Positions 55,031 through 63,920 of a stretch of 64,000 nucleotides of DNA are shown here, piece by piece. The stretch is from NCBI RefSeq assembly GCF_006443685.1, contig NZ_VFYP01000001.1, positions 186,001 through 250,000 on the forward strand, written 5' to 3'. Below the pieces are notes generated by a model. That model was given only the letters and a program-made list of their open reading frames with translations, was not told the origin of the DNA and ran no database searches. A program made the translations under genes and the position numbers. Within the stretch, counting starts at the first letter, position 1. Each line of letters starts with the position of its first letter. This stretch comes from Rhizobium glycinendophyticum. GTDB taxonomy: Bacteria > Pseudomonadota > Alphaproteobacteria > Rhizobiales > Rhizobiaceae.

Positions 55031-56014
55031 ATGTTTGGTTTATCCCTTTCGACCGGCAAGCGCTCCTTCGACAGCCTCAGCGAACAGGAGATTCTCGGCC
55101 TGGCCATCTCCTCGGAAGAGGATGATGCCCGCATCTACCTCGCCTATGCCGACCAGCTGCGCGCGACCGCGCCGCAATCGGCGAAGGTTTTCGAAGACAT
55201 GGCCGAGGTGGAGCACACCCACCGCAACATGCTGATCGAGATGCATCGTGAGCGTTTCGGCGAGCGCATCCCGCTGATCCGCCGCGAGCATGTGCGTGGC
55301 TTCTACGATCGCAAGCCCGACTGGCTGCGCAAGAATTTGACGCTGGACCAGATCCGTACCGAGGCGGAGTTGATGGAACAGGGCGCCTATCGCTTCTACA
55401 TGGCGGCCGCGCAGAAGACCTCCGATGCCGGTATCCGCAGGCTTTTGGGCGATCTGGCGCTGGCCGAGCAGGGTCACGAGGAGATCGCCGGCATGCTCGG
55501 CGAAAAACACGTGACCGAGGAGGCGAAGACCGAAGAGGACGAAGGCGCCCGCCGCCAGTTCATCCTGACTTATGTCCAGCCGGGTCTGGCCGGCCTGATG
55601 GACGGCTCGGTCTCGACGCTCGCGCCGATCTTCGCCGCCGCCTTCGCAACCGGCGATACGTGGTCCACCTTCCTCATCGGCCTTTCGGCCTCGGTCGGTG
55701 CCGGCATTTCCATGGGTTTCACCGAAGCAGCCCATGACGACGGCAAGCTCTCTGGTCGTGGTTCGCCAGTCAAGCGCGGTCTGGCCTCGGGCATCATGAC
55801 GGCGCTCGGCGGCCTCGGCCACGCCCTGCCTTATCTGATCCCGCATTTCTGGACGGCGACGATCACGGCGGCCATCGTCGTCTTCTTCGAGCTCTGGGCC
55901 ATCGCCTTCATCCAGAACCGCTACATGGAGACGCCCTTCTGGCGCGCCGCCATGCAGGTGGTGCTGGGCGGCTCGCTGGTTCTGGCTGCGGGTGTGCTGA
56001 TCGGTCAAGGCTAA
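55031..56014 (+). CDS. mbfA: membrane-bound ferritin MbfA (erythrin-VIT1 fusion)
   Basis: 327 residues. N-terminal ferritin-like domain with iron ligands in EEDDARIYLAYADQL, EVEHTHRNMLIEM, ELMEQGAYRFYM and LAEQGHEEIAG (residues about 28-155). The C-terminal half is a VIT1/CCC1 membrane domain (VQPGLAGLMDGSVSTLAPIF, then four helices). In Agrobacterium and Bradyrhizobium MbfA exports iron and is Irr-controlled. The perfect Irr box upstream agrees. Confidence 0.95.
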   Translation: MFGLSLSTGKRSFDSLSEQEILGLAISSEEDDARIYLAYADQLRATAPQSAKVFEDMAEVEHTHRNMLIEMHRERFGERIPLIRREHVRGFYDRKPDWLRKNLTLDQIRTEAELMEQGAYRFYMAAAQKTSDAGIRRLLGDLALAEQGHEEIAGMLGEKHVTEEAKTEEDEGARRQFILTYVQPGLAGLMDGSVSTLAPIFAAAFATGDTWSTFLIGLSASVGAGISMGFTEAAHDDGKLSGRGSPVKRGLASGIMTALGGLGHALPYLIPHFWTATITAAIVVFFELWAIAFIQNRYMETPFWRAAMQVVLGGSLVLAAGVLIGQG

Positions 56015-56099
56015 GCGGGTTAGGCGAGGCAGGGCGGCTTGACGACAGGGCGCCGGGCACTGTCATCTGGTGATCATCAAACCGGACTAGCAAGGCGCC

Positions 56100-57290
56100 A
56101 TGAAATTCTCACCCGCCACCATCGGTCTGGGCGTGACCATGACCATCGGTTACGGGACGCTCTATTATTCCTTCTCCGTGCTCGCGCCCGAGATTGCCGG
56201 TGAGTTCGGCTGGAGCCGCAGTTTCGTCTTCGCTGTCTTCTCCTTCGGCCTGCTTGCGGGTGCGGTCGCCGCACCGATCGTCGGCCGTCTGGTGGATCGC
56301 CTCGGTGCGCGCCTCGTTCTCTGTATCGGGTCGGTCGCAGCGGCTGTTGCGCTGGCGCTCTTTGCTCTTATGCAGAATGTCTGGCACTTCGCCCTGATCA
56401 CGCTCGCGGCGGAATTCATCGCGCTCGCGGTTCAATACGACGCCGGATTTGCAGCACTCGCCCAGAACCATGGCCGGGAAGCACGCGCCCACATCACGCT
56501 GGTCACGCTCATCGCCGGCTTCGCCTCGACCATCTACTGGCCGCTCCTCCAATGGCTGCTGACGGTGATGACCTGGCGCGACATCTATTTCGTGCTGGCG
56601 GCGATGAACCTGCTGATTGCCCTGCCGATCCATCTGGCTCTGCCGATGACCCGCATCGATGCCGCCGGCATCGTAAAGCCGGTGACCGATGCCGCAGTCG
56701 ATGGTCTTCCCGGCGAACGGACCCGGCAGATGGTGCTGATGGCGGTCGCCTTTGCAGCCGGTGGCTTCGTCATCTCCGCGATCGGGGCTACGCTTCTCGT
56801 GCTGATGCGCGATCTGGGCTATGCGACAGGCATCGCGACCCTGGCCGGCAGCCTGATCGGGCCGAGCCAGGTGGCAGCGCGCCTGGTCGAATATGTCAGG
56901 CGCAATCTCTTCTCGCCGCCGTTGACGGCGCTCATCGCGGCGGCCGTCATGGCGCTGGGCATTGCCCTTCTGGCGGGATCACTGCTGATCCCGGCCACCG
57001 GCTTCGCGCTTGCTTTTGCGCTTTTCTACGGCGCAGGCCAGGGGCTGACATCGATCGTGCGCGGCGTGCTGCCGCTACATTACTTCGGGGTCCAGGGATA
57101 TGGCCGGACGATGGGGATCCTGTCGGCGGTGCGCATCGTGGTCTCCGCAATCGCCCCGGTCTCGGTGATCTGGTTGAACGACGTGGCAGGACCCGCGGCG
57201 GCCCTTGCAAGCCTGGCACTCGCATCGCTGGCGGCGGTCCTCGCGACGCTTGCCCTAACGGCTGGTACCACGTCGAAGACGGCGCTGTAG
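56100..57290 (+). CDS. MFS transporter
   Basis: 396 residues with twelve membrane helices in two six-helix halves; a linker near 195-205 (RIDAAGIVKPV). The N-terminal half has GVTMTIGYGTLYYSFSVLAP and WSRSFVFAVFSFGLLAGAV, which recall monocarboxylate/oxalate-type MFS proteins. Substrate unknown. AAGG lies upstream. It ends 1 bp before the convergent BTLCP stop. Confidence 0.9.
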   Translation: MKFSPATIGLGVTMTIGYGTLYYSFSVLAPEIAGEFGWSRSFVFAVFSFGLLAGAVAAPIVGRLVDRLGARLVLCIGSVAAAVALALFALMQNVWHFALITLAAEFIALAVQYDAGFAALAQNHGREARAHITLVTLIAGFASTIYWPLLQWLLTVMTWRDIYFVLAAMNLLIALPIHLALPMTRIDAAGIVKPVTDAAVDGLPGERTRQMVLMAVAFAAGGFVISAIGATLLVLMRDLGYATGIATLAGSLIGPSQVAARLVEYVRRNLFSPPLTALIAAAVMALGIALLAGSLLIPATGFALAFALFYGAGQGLTSIVRGVLPLHYFGVQGYGRTMGILSAVRIVVSAIAPVSVIWLNDVAGPAAALASLALASLAAVLATLALTAGTTSKTAL

Positions 57291-57291
57291 C

Positions 57292-57909
57292 TTACTGCAG
57301 CGCGCCGACCAGAACGTCGGAGGTGCCGTTCTCGATGGTGACCCAACGACCGCTGTCCGTCGAGGACTGCCGCTTGAGAAACGTGTAGTGGGTTTCGTTC
57401 CAAAGCTTGACATCGTCGTTTAGGTTGTCGAGGACGAAATCGCCCGTCTGGCTGCGCACGGTCAAAACGGCATGACCCTCGCCATCAGGCTTGCGCACGA
57501 CGGTGATGAGGAGGTCGGCGACGGAAAAGCCGGCTTCCATCAGCTTCTTGCGCTTGAGCAGGACGAAGTCTTCGCAGTCGCCCGCATCAACAGGATAGGC
57601 CCAAACTTCCTCGCGGCCATAGATCTGCTCGTCGGTCATCGGCACGATGGCGTGGTTAACCGAGGCATTGATGTCATGGATAATGCCCCAGCCGTGATCG
57701 GTGATCTTCGGCGGCGTGGTGGGGCGTGTCCGCATGGCGCATTCCTGCGGAAGCGACTTGCAGAATTCATAATGACCGATCGGCTGGGAGGTCACGTTGC
57801 CGGTCACCATCGAACGTGATGGCGACGGTGCCGAATAACCCGCATGAGCGGGCGCAAGCACCGCAGCAGCAATGATCAGCGCCTTGATGGCGCGTGAACC
57901 GTTCGTCAT
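57292..57909 (-). CDS. BTLCP transglutaminase-like cysteine protease (PF06035)
   Basis: 205 residues with a signal peptide. Catalytic triad Cys112 in GDCEDFVLLK, His146 in GHAVL and Asp161 in LDNLN, spaced as in LapG-type proteases. LapG cleaves adhesins under control of a c-di-GMP receptor; most rhizobial paralogues are uncharacterised. GGGACAGG gives the ribosome-binding site; a CtrA-type box lies upstream. Confidence 0.92.
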   Translation of the reverse strand: MTNGSRAIKALIIAAAVLAPAHAGYSAPSPSRSMVTGNVTSQPIGHYEFCKSLPQECAMRTRPTTPPKITDHGWGIIHDINASVNHAIVPMTDEQIYGREEVWAYPVDAGDCEDFVLLKRKKLMEAGFSVADLLITVVRKPDGEGHAVLTVRSQTGDFVLDNLNDDVKLWNETHYTFLKRQSSTDSGRWVTIENGTSDVLVGALQ

Positions 57910-57928
57910 GAACCTGTCCCCTGTATCC

Positions 57929-57943
57929 TTAACAAAAGGTTAA
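57929..57943. promoter_or_regulatory. CtrA-type binding site
   Basis: TTAA-N7-TTAA, in the coding direction TTAACCTTTTGTTAA, lies 20 bp upstream of the BTLCP start and fits the CtrA consensus. Confidence 0.65.
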
Positions 57944-58079
57944 GAGCGGCACAGGGTATGAGTCAACGTTGCGGCGTAGGAACGCCACCGCAATTCAGTC
58001 ACTATGGTTAAAATGCGACAGTTCCAACCTGCCAGGCTCGCAGAGGCCGGTGGGCGGTGTAGGGGGTCGGGTCGCCCTA

Positions 58080-58883
58080 TCAGAGCATGGACAGGATGGC
58101 CGCTTTCATCCGGGCGATGTCCTCGGGACGCGACAGCCGATGATCGCCGTCGCGCACCAGCGTCAGGACCACATCATCGAGCGGCAGGAACTCCATCAGC
58201 TTCAGCGCATGGCTGTACGGTACGTCAGGGTCTTTCATGCCTTGAAGGATATGAACAGGGCAGCCGGTCTCGATCAGGCCGGTCAGCACGCGGTTCGCCC
58301 GCCCATCCTCGATCAGTGCACGGGTGAAGATGTTCGGCTCCGGGCTGTATTCGGACGGTTCCTCGAAGAAGCCGCGCTCCTCAAGCGACCGCCGCTCGGC
58401 CTCGGTGAGGCTGGGTTCGATAAGTTCGGACGTGAAGTCGGGGGCGGGGGCAATCAGCACCAGGCCCGCCACCGTAAAGTTCAGTCCCTGCCGGCGCGCC
58501 TCCTGAATGACCCGCAGGGCAATCCAGCCGCCCATCGAGGAACCGATCAGAATGACCTGCCGGGCACCGGAGGCGGATATCACGGCGAGCGCTTCTTCCG
58601 TCCAGCGCGAGATTGTGCCGAGGGCGAAGTCACCGCCGGAGACGCCGTGGCCGGAATAGTCGAAGCGGATTGCCCCGATCCCGTGTTCCGCAGCGAGCGC
58701 GTCCATTTCGACCGCCTTGGTGCCCGACATGTCGGAGCGATAGCCACCGAGCCAGACCAGAACCGGCTTATCAGGCCCCGTCTGGGGCGGAGCAGAGCGC
58801 TCGATAATGCAGATCGATCGCGCCGAGGCGTCAGACCCGACGGTGATTGTCTTTTCGGCCAGGATGTTCGCGGGCTGGTTCAT
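58080..58883 (-). CDS. alpha/beta hydrolase
   Basis: 267 residues from MNQPANILAEKTIT with GGAGGT at the ribosome-binding site; the frame to 58991 is rejected. Nucleophile Ser116 in GSSMGGW; the strand before it is QVILIG; DHRLSRPEDIARM ends the protein with the catalytic His. Closest in pattern to ABHD10-like esterases. Substrate unknown. Diverges from infC. Confidence 0.88.
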   Translation of the reverse strand: MNQPANILAEKTITVGSDASARSICIIERSAPPQTGPDKPVLVWLGGYRSDMSGTKAVEMDALAAEHGIGAIRFDYSGHGVSGGDFALGTISRWTEEALAVISASGARQVILIGSSMGGWIALRVIQEARRQGLNFTVAGLVLIAPAPDFTSELIEPSLTEAERRSLEERGFFEEPSEYSPEPNIFTRALIEDGRANRVLTGLIETGCPVHILQGMKDPDVPYSHALKLMEFLPLDDVVLTLVRDGDHRLSRPEDIARMKAAILSML

Positions 58884-59063
58884 AAGGACCTCCGATTCGC
58901 TGCACGGCTGTAAATCACATTCAGGAAGTGACCGACAACAGGTGATTTTCTTCACGAGGCATGCTATTGACTCCGCCGACGCAAGTATCACATAGCCCTG
59001 TCACGCGTATGTGCGCGGGCCGGGCCTGCTCGCATATCGAAACAGTTCGAGGAGAATACGACC

Positions 59064-59600
59064 ATTCGCAGACCGTTTAAGACCGATGCCCCCGTGAAGG
59101 ACGGGCCGCGCTCCAACCGAGAAATTCGCATACCCAAGGTCCAGTTGATCAACGAAGAAGGCCAGAACCTCGGTGTCGTGCCGACGGATCAGGCGTTGCG
59201 TATGGCAGAAGAGGCCGGATTGGATCTGGTCGAGATTTCGCCGAATGCGGAGCCGCCGGTCTGCAAGATCCTCGATCTCGGCAAGCTGAAATACGCCAAC
59301 CAGAAGAAGGCGGCGGAAGCGCGCAAGAAGCAGAAGATCGTCGAAGTCAAAGAAATCAAGATGCGCCCCAACATCGACACCCATGACTATGAGGTGAAGA
59401 TGAAGGCGATGAACCGATTCTTCGAAGAAGGCGACAAGGTCAAGGTGACCCTGAAGTTCCGCGGCCGCGAAATGGCCCACCAGGAACTTGGCATGAAGCT
59501 TCTGCTTCAGGTCAAGGAAGACACGTTGACCATTGCCAAGGTCGAAGCCGAGCCGAAGCTCGAAGGCCGCCAGATGATGATGGTGCTCGCTCCGAAGTGA
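59064..59600 (+). CDS. infC: translation initiation factor IF-3 with AUU start codon
   Basis: 178 residues if started at ATT (59064), which follows GAGGAG at 59049-59054 and begins (M)RRPFKTDAP, the usual alphaproteobacterial N-terminus. The in-frame GTG at 59094 would cut this conserved region. IF-3 N- and C-domains are complete ([32 protein letters not shown]). IF-3 discriminates against AUU, so this start gives autoregulation as known in E. coli. Here rpmI-rplT is not next door. Confidence 0.94.
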   Translation: MRRPFKTDAPVKDGPRSNREIRIPKVQLINEEGQNLGVVPTDQALRMAEEAGLDLVEISPNAEPPVCKILDLGKLKYANQKKAAEARKKQKIVEVKEIKMRPNIDTHDYEVKMKAMNRFFEEGDKVKVTLKFRGREMAHQELGMKLLLQVKEDTLTIAKVEAEPKLEGRQMMMVLAPK

Positions 59601-59640
59601 GCTGAGCCCACCGTCCGACCCGCTGATCGGGCCACAGATC

Positions 59641-59666
59641 AAAGCCGCCTTATGGGCGGCTTTTTT
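59641..59666 (+). terminator. Rho-independent terminator of infC
   Basis: AAAGCCGCC and GGCGGCTTT form the stem, then T6. It lies about 40 bp after the infC stop, so infC is not read through into the next operon. Confidence 0.9.
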
Positions 59667-59799
59667 CATGCCAACTGTGCCGATCGGCTCTGCGCCTTGT
59701 TTTCCTGACAGAACGCTGACAGAAGCCGCAGGCTGTCTGTCAGCCAGATCGGTGCATGATCTCCTCACGAAGGCATATTTGTCTCTGGAGGAACTAGGA

Positions 59800-60315
59800 A
59801 TGACGACCCTTGCCCGGCGTACCCTGCTCGTATCCGGCACGGCGGCACTCGCGCTTGCCATTCTTGCGCCCCTTGGTGCGGTGGCGCCAGCCTCTCTTTC
59901 CTCCCTCCTCAACCAAGAGGCCTTGGCGCGCGGCGGTAGTGATGATGGCGGCGGCGACAGCGGTGGCGACGACTCCGGCGGCGGATCGAGCCATGACGAC
60001 AGTCACGATTCCTCCGACAATTCTTCCGACGATGACGGCCCGGACCATGATGCTGGCGATGACAATGGTGACGACGGAGCTGAGGACGATGGCGACGACG
60101 ACACCGGCAAGGGCCGTGGCGGCAATCGGGACGAGATCCGTCTGATCGTTAACCAGGCGCAACTTCAGGGTCTGGTCAACGGGACGATGATACCGGTTGA
60201 CCAGAATGGCGTGCGGCTCGCTTTCGAGATCGAGCAGGAACACGGAAAGACCGAGATAAAGTTGCGGGCGCCAAAGGGAACGCTCACGGGCGTGACGGTC
60301 ATTCCTACTCCCTAA
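59800..60315 (+). CDS. exported Asp/Ser/Gly-rich hypothetical protein
   Basis: 171 residues from MTTLARRTLLVSG; CTGGAGGA is the ribosome-binding site. Signal peptide, then about 70 residues almost only of Asp, Gly and Ser (HDDSHDSSDNSSDDDG), then a folded part, IRLIVNQAQLQGLVNGTMI and LAFEIEQEHGKTEIKLRAP. The acidic run could bind Ca or other cations. First gene of a four-gene rightward set with the PepSY and two-component genes. No family recognised. Confidence 0.75.
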   Translation: MTTLARRTLLVSGTAALALAILAPLGAVAPASLSSLLNQEALARGGSDDGGGDSGGDDSGGGSSHDDSHDSSDNSSDDDGPDHDAGDDNGDDGAEDDGDDDTGKGRGGNRDEIRLIVNQAQLQGLVNGTMIPVDQNGVRLAFEIEQEHGKTEIKLRAPKGTLTGVTVIPTP

Positions 60316-60364
60316 TGTCCTATGAACGGCAATGGCCGGCCGCCGCAGGTTCATTGTCGTTTTA

Positions 60365-60390
60365 CCCCGCCCGGCCCCCACCGGGCGGGG
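60365..60390 (+). other. strong hairpin between operon genes
   Basis: CCCCGCCCGG and CCGGGCGGGG form a perfect 10 bp stem with a 6-base loop in the 146 bp gap between the two acidic genes. No T-run follows, so it may protect or pause the transcript. Confidence 0.6.
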
Positions 60391-60461
60391 ATTGCTCATT
60401 TGCCAGTTGGCGAGCCGATGTGGCCGCGCTAGGTTTGTCCTTTACCGAAATCGAGCCCGTG

Positions 60462-61007
60462 ATGGATCGCCGACGTTTTCTGCTCATGCTTCTCTCCTCC
60501 ACCTTCGTGACGGCACTTGCGCCGGCGCCGGATGCTGCCGCGAAGAGCGGCAGCGGTGGGAGTGGCAACGGCAGCAGCGGCAACAATGGTGGAGGAAGCG
60601 GTAACGGCAGCAGCGGTAGCGGAGGAAGTGGCAGCGGCAACGGCGGCAACGACAACAGCGGTAGCGGTAGCGGCAGTTCCGGGGGCGATGACGATTCCGG
60701 TGACGATGATGATAACGACGGCGATGATGATGGCGAAGATAGTGCCGGGGATGACAGTCCCGGCGGTTTGAGTTCGAGCCCGGATCATCAGCGTGCTCGA
60801 GATGCGGTGGGTCGGGGGCGCATCCGGCCTTTGCGCGAAATCCTGCAGCAGGTTGAAGACACGCATCAGGGGCGCGTTATCGCCGTCAATCTCAATCTTG
60901 ACGCGCGCAATCCGTTCTACACCTTGAAGGTTCAGAGCGGAGCAAAGGTTCGGACCCTAAAATTCGATGCCGCGACGGGTCGGCGCCTGAACCTGTTCGG
61001 ATGGTGA
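60462..61007 (+). CDS. exported acidic protein with C-terminal PepSY domain
   Basis: 181 residues from MDRRRFLLMLLSSTF with a signal peptide (RRR then a hydrophobic run). A Gly/Ser/Asn then Asp-rich spacer follows (about residues 28-105), and the PepSY-like domain is GRGRIRPLREILQQVEDTH, then VIAVNLNLDARNPFYTLKV. PepSY proteins of this type regulate adjacent histidine kinases. It ends 3 bp before the response regulator. Confidence 0.8.
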   Translation: MDRRRFLLMLLSSTFVTALAPAPDAAAKSGSGGSGNGSSGNNGGGSGNGSSGSGGSGSGNGGNDNSGSGSGSSGGDDDSGDDDDNDGDDDGEDSAGDDSPGGLSSSPDHQRARDAVGRGRIRPLREILQQVEDTHQGRVIAVNLNLDARNPFYTLKVQSGAKVRTLKFDAATGRRLNLFGW

Positions 61008-61010
61008 GCG

Positions 61011-61676
61011 ATGCGAATCCTGCTGGCTGAAGACGACGCAACCATTGCCGAATTTACCCGCTCGAAGCTGGAGACAGAAGGCTTCGTCGTGCACCATCTG
61101 GCGACGGGACCGGACGTTTGGGCGGAAGGTGAAACCGGCGAATACGCCGCGATCGTACTCGATCTTGGTCTGCCGGGAATGGATGGCCTGTCGATTCTGA
61201 AGCGGTGGCGGGTATCCGGTGTCGAAACGCCGGTCTTGATCCTCACTGCGCGGGGTTCCTGGATGGAGCGGGTGGACGGTTTCGAGGCCGGTGCCGACGA
61301 CTATCTGCCAAAACCGTTCCGCAGCGAAGAACTGCTGGCACGGTTGAAGGCGCTGCTTCGGCGCACCGGCGGTCGTGGGAAGACGACGGCGTCGGCCGGG
61401 GGTTTCGTGATCGACGATGCCGCCCGTCGCGTCACCTATGAAAACCGGCCGATCGAGCTGACGCCGCTCGAATATCGACTGCTGTCCATGCTGATCGCGG
61501 AGCCGAAACGGGTTTTCGATCCGCTGGAGATCGCGCGGCAGGTGCAGGGCCGCGACGACGATGCGGCTAAAAATGCCGTCGAAGCCATGATCGCTCGCAT
61601 TCGTCGCAAGACCAACCCGCTCGCCATCGCGACCCGCCGCGGCTTCGGTTACACGCTGACGGACGACGGCGCATGA
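61011..61676 (+). CDS. OmpR/PhoP-type response regulator
   Basis: 221 residues. Receiver domain with phospho-acceptor Asp51 in IVLDLGLPGMDG, acidic pair in LLAEDDA and Lys in LPKPF. C-terminal winged helix (LTPLEYRLLSMLIA; RKTNPLAIATRRGFGYTL). It overlaps the kinase start by 4 bp, so the two are co-translated. Confidence 0.95.
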   Translation: MRILLAEDDATIAEFTRSKLETEGFVVHHLATGPDVWAEGETGEYAAIVLDLGLPGMDGLSILKRWRVSGVETPVLILTARGSWMERVDGFEAGADDYLPKPFRSEELLARLKALLRRTGGRGKTTASAGGFVIDDAARRVTYENRPIELTPLEYRLLSMLIAEPKRVFDPLEIARQVQGRDDDAAKNAVEAMIARIRRKTNPLAIATRRGFGYTLTDDGA

Positions 61677-63022
61677 TGCAATCGCTGCGTCTGCGGCTCG
61701 TGATAGGCGCCGTGCTGGCGATTGCCTTTGTGCTGCTGCTGGTCGGCTTCGGCCTCAGCCGTGTCTTTTCCACCTATGCAGCCGAACGCTATCGCTCCGA
61801 TATGTCGGCGATCATGGACCAGCTCGCGGCGAGCATCGAGATCCGCAACGCTGACGCTGTGGTGACCGATGAACCGAGTGATCCGCGTTTCGGCCTCCCG
61901 GGGAGCGGCCTGTACTGGCAGGTTGTCCCGAAGGACGGCAAGGTCATCCGCTCGCGCTCGCTTTGGGATGTGGAGCTGTCGCTGGCTGCCTTGCATGATG
62001 GCCCCTATCGTTTTCGCGAGACGCTGGGGCCGGACGGCGCGCCCATCCTCGTCGACATCAGACAGATCGAGGTGGAGACAGGGCAAGGCAATCGTCCCTT
62101 CACGCTTCTTGCGGCCTTTGACCGCAAGGTGCTGGACGATGCGATTTCGCAGTATCACGGCTCGATGACCGGCATGCTGATCGCTACCGCCGCCGTTCTT
62201 CTTGCTGCGGCTTTCCTCCAGATCGGCATCGGCCTTGCACCGCTGTCGCGTCTTCAGGCAAACCTTGCTCGGGTGCGGGCAGGTTCGCTCGACCAGTTCG
62301 AGGGCGAAGGCCCGACGGAACTGAAGCCTTTGGTGCTCGAACTCAATCAACTGCTGAAGGAGCGCGAAACGGCTGTCGAAAGGGCCAGAGCGCGAGCGAG
62401 CGACCTTGCCCATGGCTTGAAGACCCCGCTCACCGTTCTGCTGCATGTGGCGGATGGCCTGCCGGGGCCTGAAAAGGCCATGATCCGCCAGCAGGTCGAC
62501 CTCATCCGCCAGCGTTCAGACCGGCAGCTGCAATCGGCGCGCCTCGGTGTCGAACAGATGACGCAGACGGGGCTGGCGTCGCTGACCGGCAAGCTGGTTT
62601 CGGTGCTGAAGCCGGTTACCACCGCCCGCGGGATCGATTGGGATGTGCGGCTGGATGATCAATTGACGGCCGACATGGACCCGGCGGATCTGGCCGAGGC
62701 ACTTGGCAATGTTCTCGACAATGCGACCCGCTTTGCCCGAGGTGTGATCCGCGTATCGGCCGCGCAAGACGAGGCGGCTGTCCGGCTTGTTGTCGAAGAC
62801 GACGGGCCGGGTGTCGAGGAGGCAGGGCTGGCCGAGATTGCCGGGCGCGGGGTGCATCTGGGGGACGGCGAAGGGTCCGGTCTCGGACTGGCAATCAGCG
62901 CCGACGTTCTTGCTGCCTATGGCGGAGGCCTTTCCTTTGCTCGATCTGCCCTCGGCGGATTGAAGGTGACGCTGAGCATGCCGACGCGCACCTCGCGCAG
63001 GACCCGCTCCGTAAAAGAATAA
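61673..63022 (+). CDS. sensor histidine kinase (PhoQ-like)
   Basis: 449 residues. Two membrane helices ([39 protein letters not shown]) frame a periplasmic sensor of about 130 residues. HAMP-like linker, H-box [13 protein letters not shown] with His247, and ATPase domain with [16 protein letters not shown] and [11 protein letters not shown]. Partner of the response regulator; the PepSY protein may feed its sensor. Confidence 0.94.
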   Translation: MMQSLRLRLVIGAVLAIAFVLLLVGFGLSRVFSTYAAERYRSDMSAIMDQLAASIEIRNADAVVTDEPSDPRFGLPGSGLYWQVVPKDGKVIRSRSLWDVELSLAALHDGPYRFRETLGPDGAPILVDIRQIEVETGQGNRPFTLLAAFDRKVLDDAISQYHGSMTGMLIATAAVLLAAAFLQIGIGLAPLSRLQANLARVRAGSLDQFEGEGPTELKPLVLELNQLLKERETAVERARARASDLAHGLKTPLTVLLHVADGLPGPEKAMIRQQVDLIRQRSDRQLQSARLGVEQMTQTGLASLTGKLVSVLKPVTTARGIDWDVRLDDQLTADMDPADLAEALGNVLDNATRFARGVIRVSAAQDEAAVRLVVEDDGPGVEEAGLAEIAGRGVHLGDGEGSGLGLAISADVLAAYGGGLSFARSALGGLKVTLSMPTRTSRRTRSVKE

Positions 63023-63034
63023 ACTGCTGCCCAG

Positions 63035-63063
63035 TTGCGCTTTTCCCCCTCCGCGGTTATAAG
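63035..63063 (+). promoter_or_regulatory. probable sigma70 promoter of rpmI-rplT
   Basis: TTGCGC (63035-63040) and TATAAG (63058-63063) are 17 bases apart, giving a start near 63070 and a leader of about 96 bases. Confidence 0.55.
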
Positions 63064-63072
63064 CGCCCGTCC

Positions 63073-63107
63073 GAACGGTCCGGCAGGGCATGCCGTGGCC
63101 GTTCTTT
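63073..63107 (+). promoter_or_regulatory. leader hairpin upstream of rpmI (possible attenuator)
   Basis: GAACGG (63073-63078) pairs with CCGTTC (63099-63104), and CGGCA (63081-63085) with TGCCG (63091-63095), a 13 bp stem with one bulge, then TTT. It would form at the start of the rpmI-rplT message and looks terminator-like, so it may be a site of ribosomal-protein autoregulation. Confidence 0.5.
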
Positions 63108-63165
63108 ATGCTTGAAAACGGGCATTCGTCAGCCTGTTTCGATACAAGAACAATGGAGTAGCAAA

Positions 63166-63369
63166 ATGCCCAAGATGAAGACGAAATCGGCTGCCAAGAA
63201 GCGGTTCAAGATCACCGCCACCGGCAAGGTCCTCGCAGCTGCCGCCGGCAAGCGCCACGGCATGATCAAGCGGTCCAACAAGTTCATTCGTGACGCCCGC
63301 GGCACGATGGTTCTGGCAGAACCGGATGGCAAGAAGGTCATCAAGAACTACCTGCCCAACGGTCTCTGA
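63166..63369 (+). CDS. rpmI: 50S ribosomal protein L35
   Basis: 67 residues from [18 protein letters not shown] gives the ribosome-binding site. Typical basic L35 with [19 protein letters not shown]. In operon with rplT. Confidence 0.97.
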   Translation: MPKMKTKSAAKKRFKITATGKVLAAAAGKRHGMIKRSNKFIRDARGTMVLAEPDGKKVIKNYLPNGL

Positions 63370-63408
63370 GACCAATTGCGCTTTTGGATCAATTAAGGAG
63401 ATCATGAC

Positions 63409-63813
63409 ATGGCACGCGTAAAACGTGGCGTAACTTCCCGCGCCAAGCACAACAAGGTATTCAAGGCAGCCAAGGGCTTCTACGGCCGCCGCAAGAACAC
63501 GATCCGCGCAGCCAAGGCTGCCGTCGATCGTTCGAAGGCATTCGCCTACCGCGACCGCAAGGTTAACAAGCGCAACTTCCGCGCTCTGTGGATCCAGCGT
63601 ATCAACGCAGCCGTCCGCGAATTCGGCCTGACCTACGGCCGCTTCATCGACGGCCTGAACAAGGCTGGTATCGAAGTTGACCGCAAGGTTCTGTCCGACA
63701 TGGCCATCCATGAGCCGGCCGCTTTCGCGAAGCTCGTAGACGCTTCGAAGAAGGCACTCGCCTACCTCAAGGACGCCGGCACGGCCAACGAGTTTGAAAG
63801 CGCGGTCAAGTAA
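63409..63813 (+). CDS. rplT: 50S ribosomal protein L20
   Basis: 134 residues from [16 protein letters not shown]. Complete L20, which binds 23S rRNA and in other bacteria represses its own operon by binding the leader. Downstream of rpmI by 39 bp. Confidence 0.97.
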   Translation: MARVKRGVTSRAKHNKVFKAAKGFYGRRKNTIRAAKAAVDRSKAFAYRDRKVNKRNFRALWIQRINAAVREFGLTYGRFIDGLNKAGIEVDRKVLSDMAIHEPAAFAKLVDASKKALAYLKDAGTANEFESAVK

Positions 63814-63844
63814 CCAGCGCTTCCCGAACGGTTGAATTATTGGG

Positions 63845-63876
63845 AAACCCGCGCTGGACCGCCAGCGCGGGTTTTT
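63845..63876 (+). terminator. Rho-independent terminator after rplT
   Basis: AAACCCGCGCTGG pairs with CCAGCGCGGGTTT across a 4-base loop, then T5. It lies 31 bp after the rplT stop. Confidence 0.92.
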
Positions 63877-63920
63877 CCGTATGAAATGCGCGTATGACGT
63901 GACGCGCGGATGGGGTTTTC

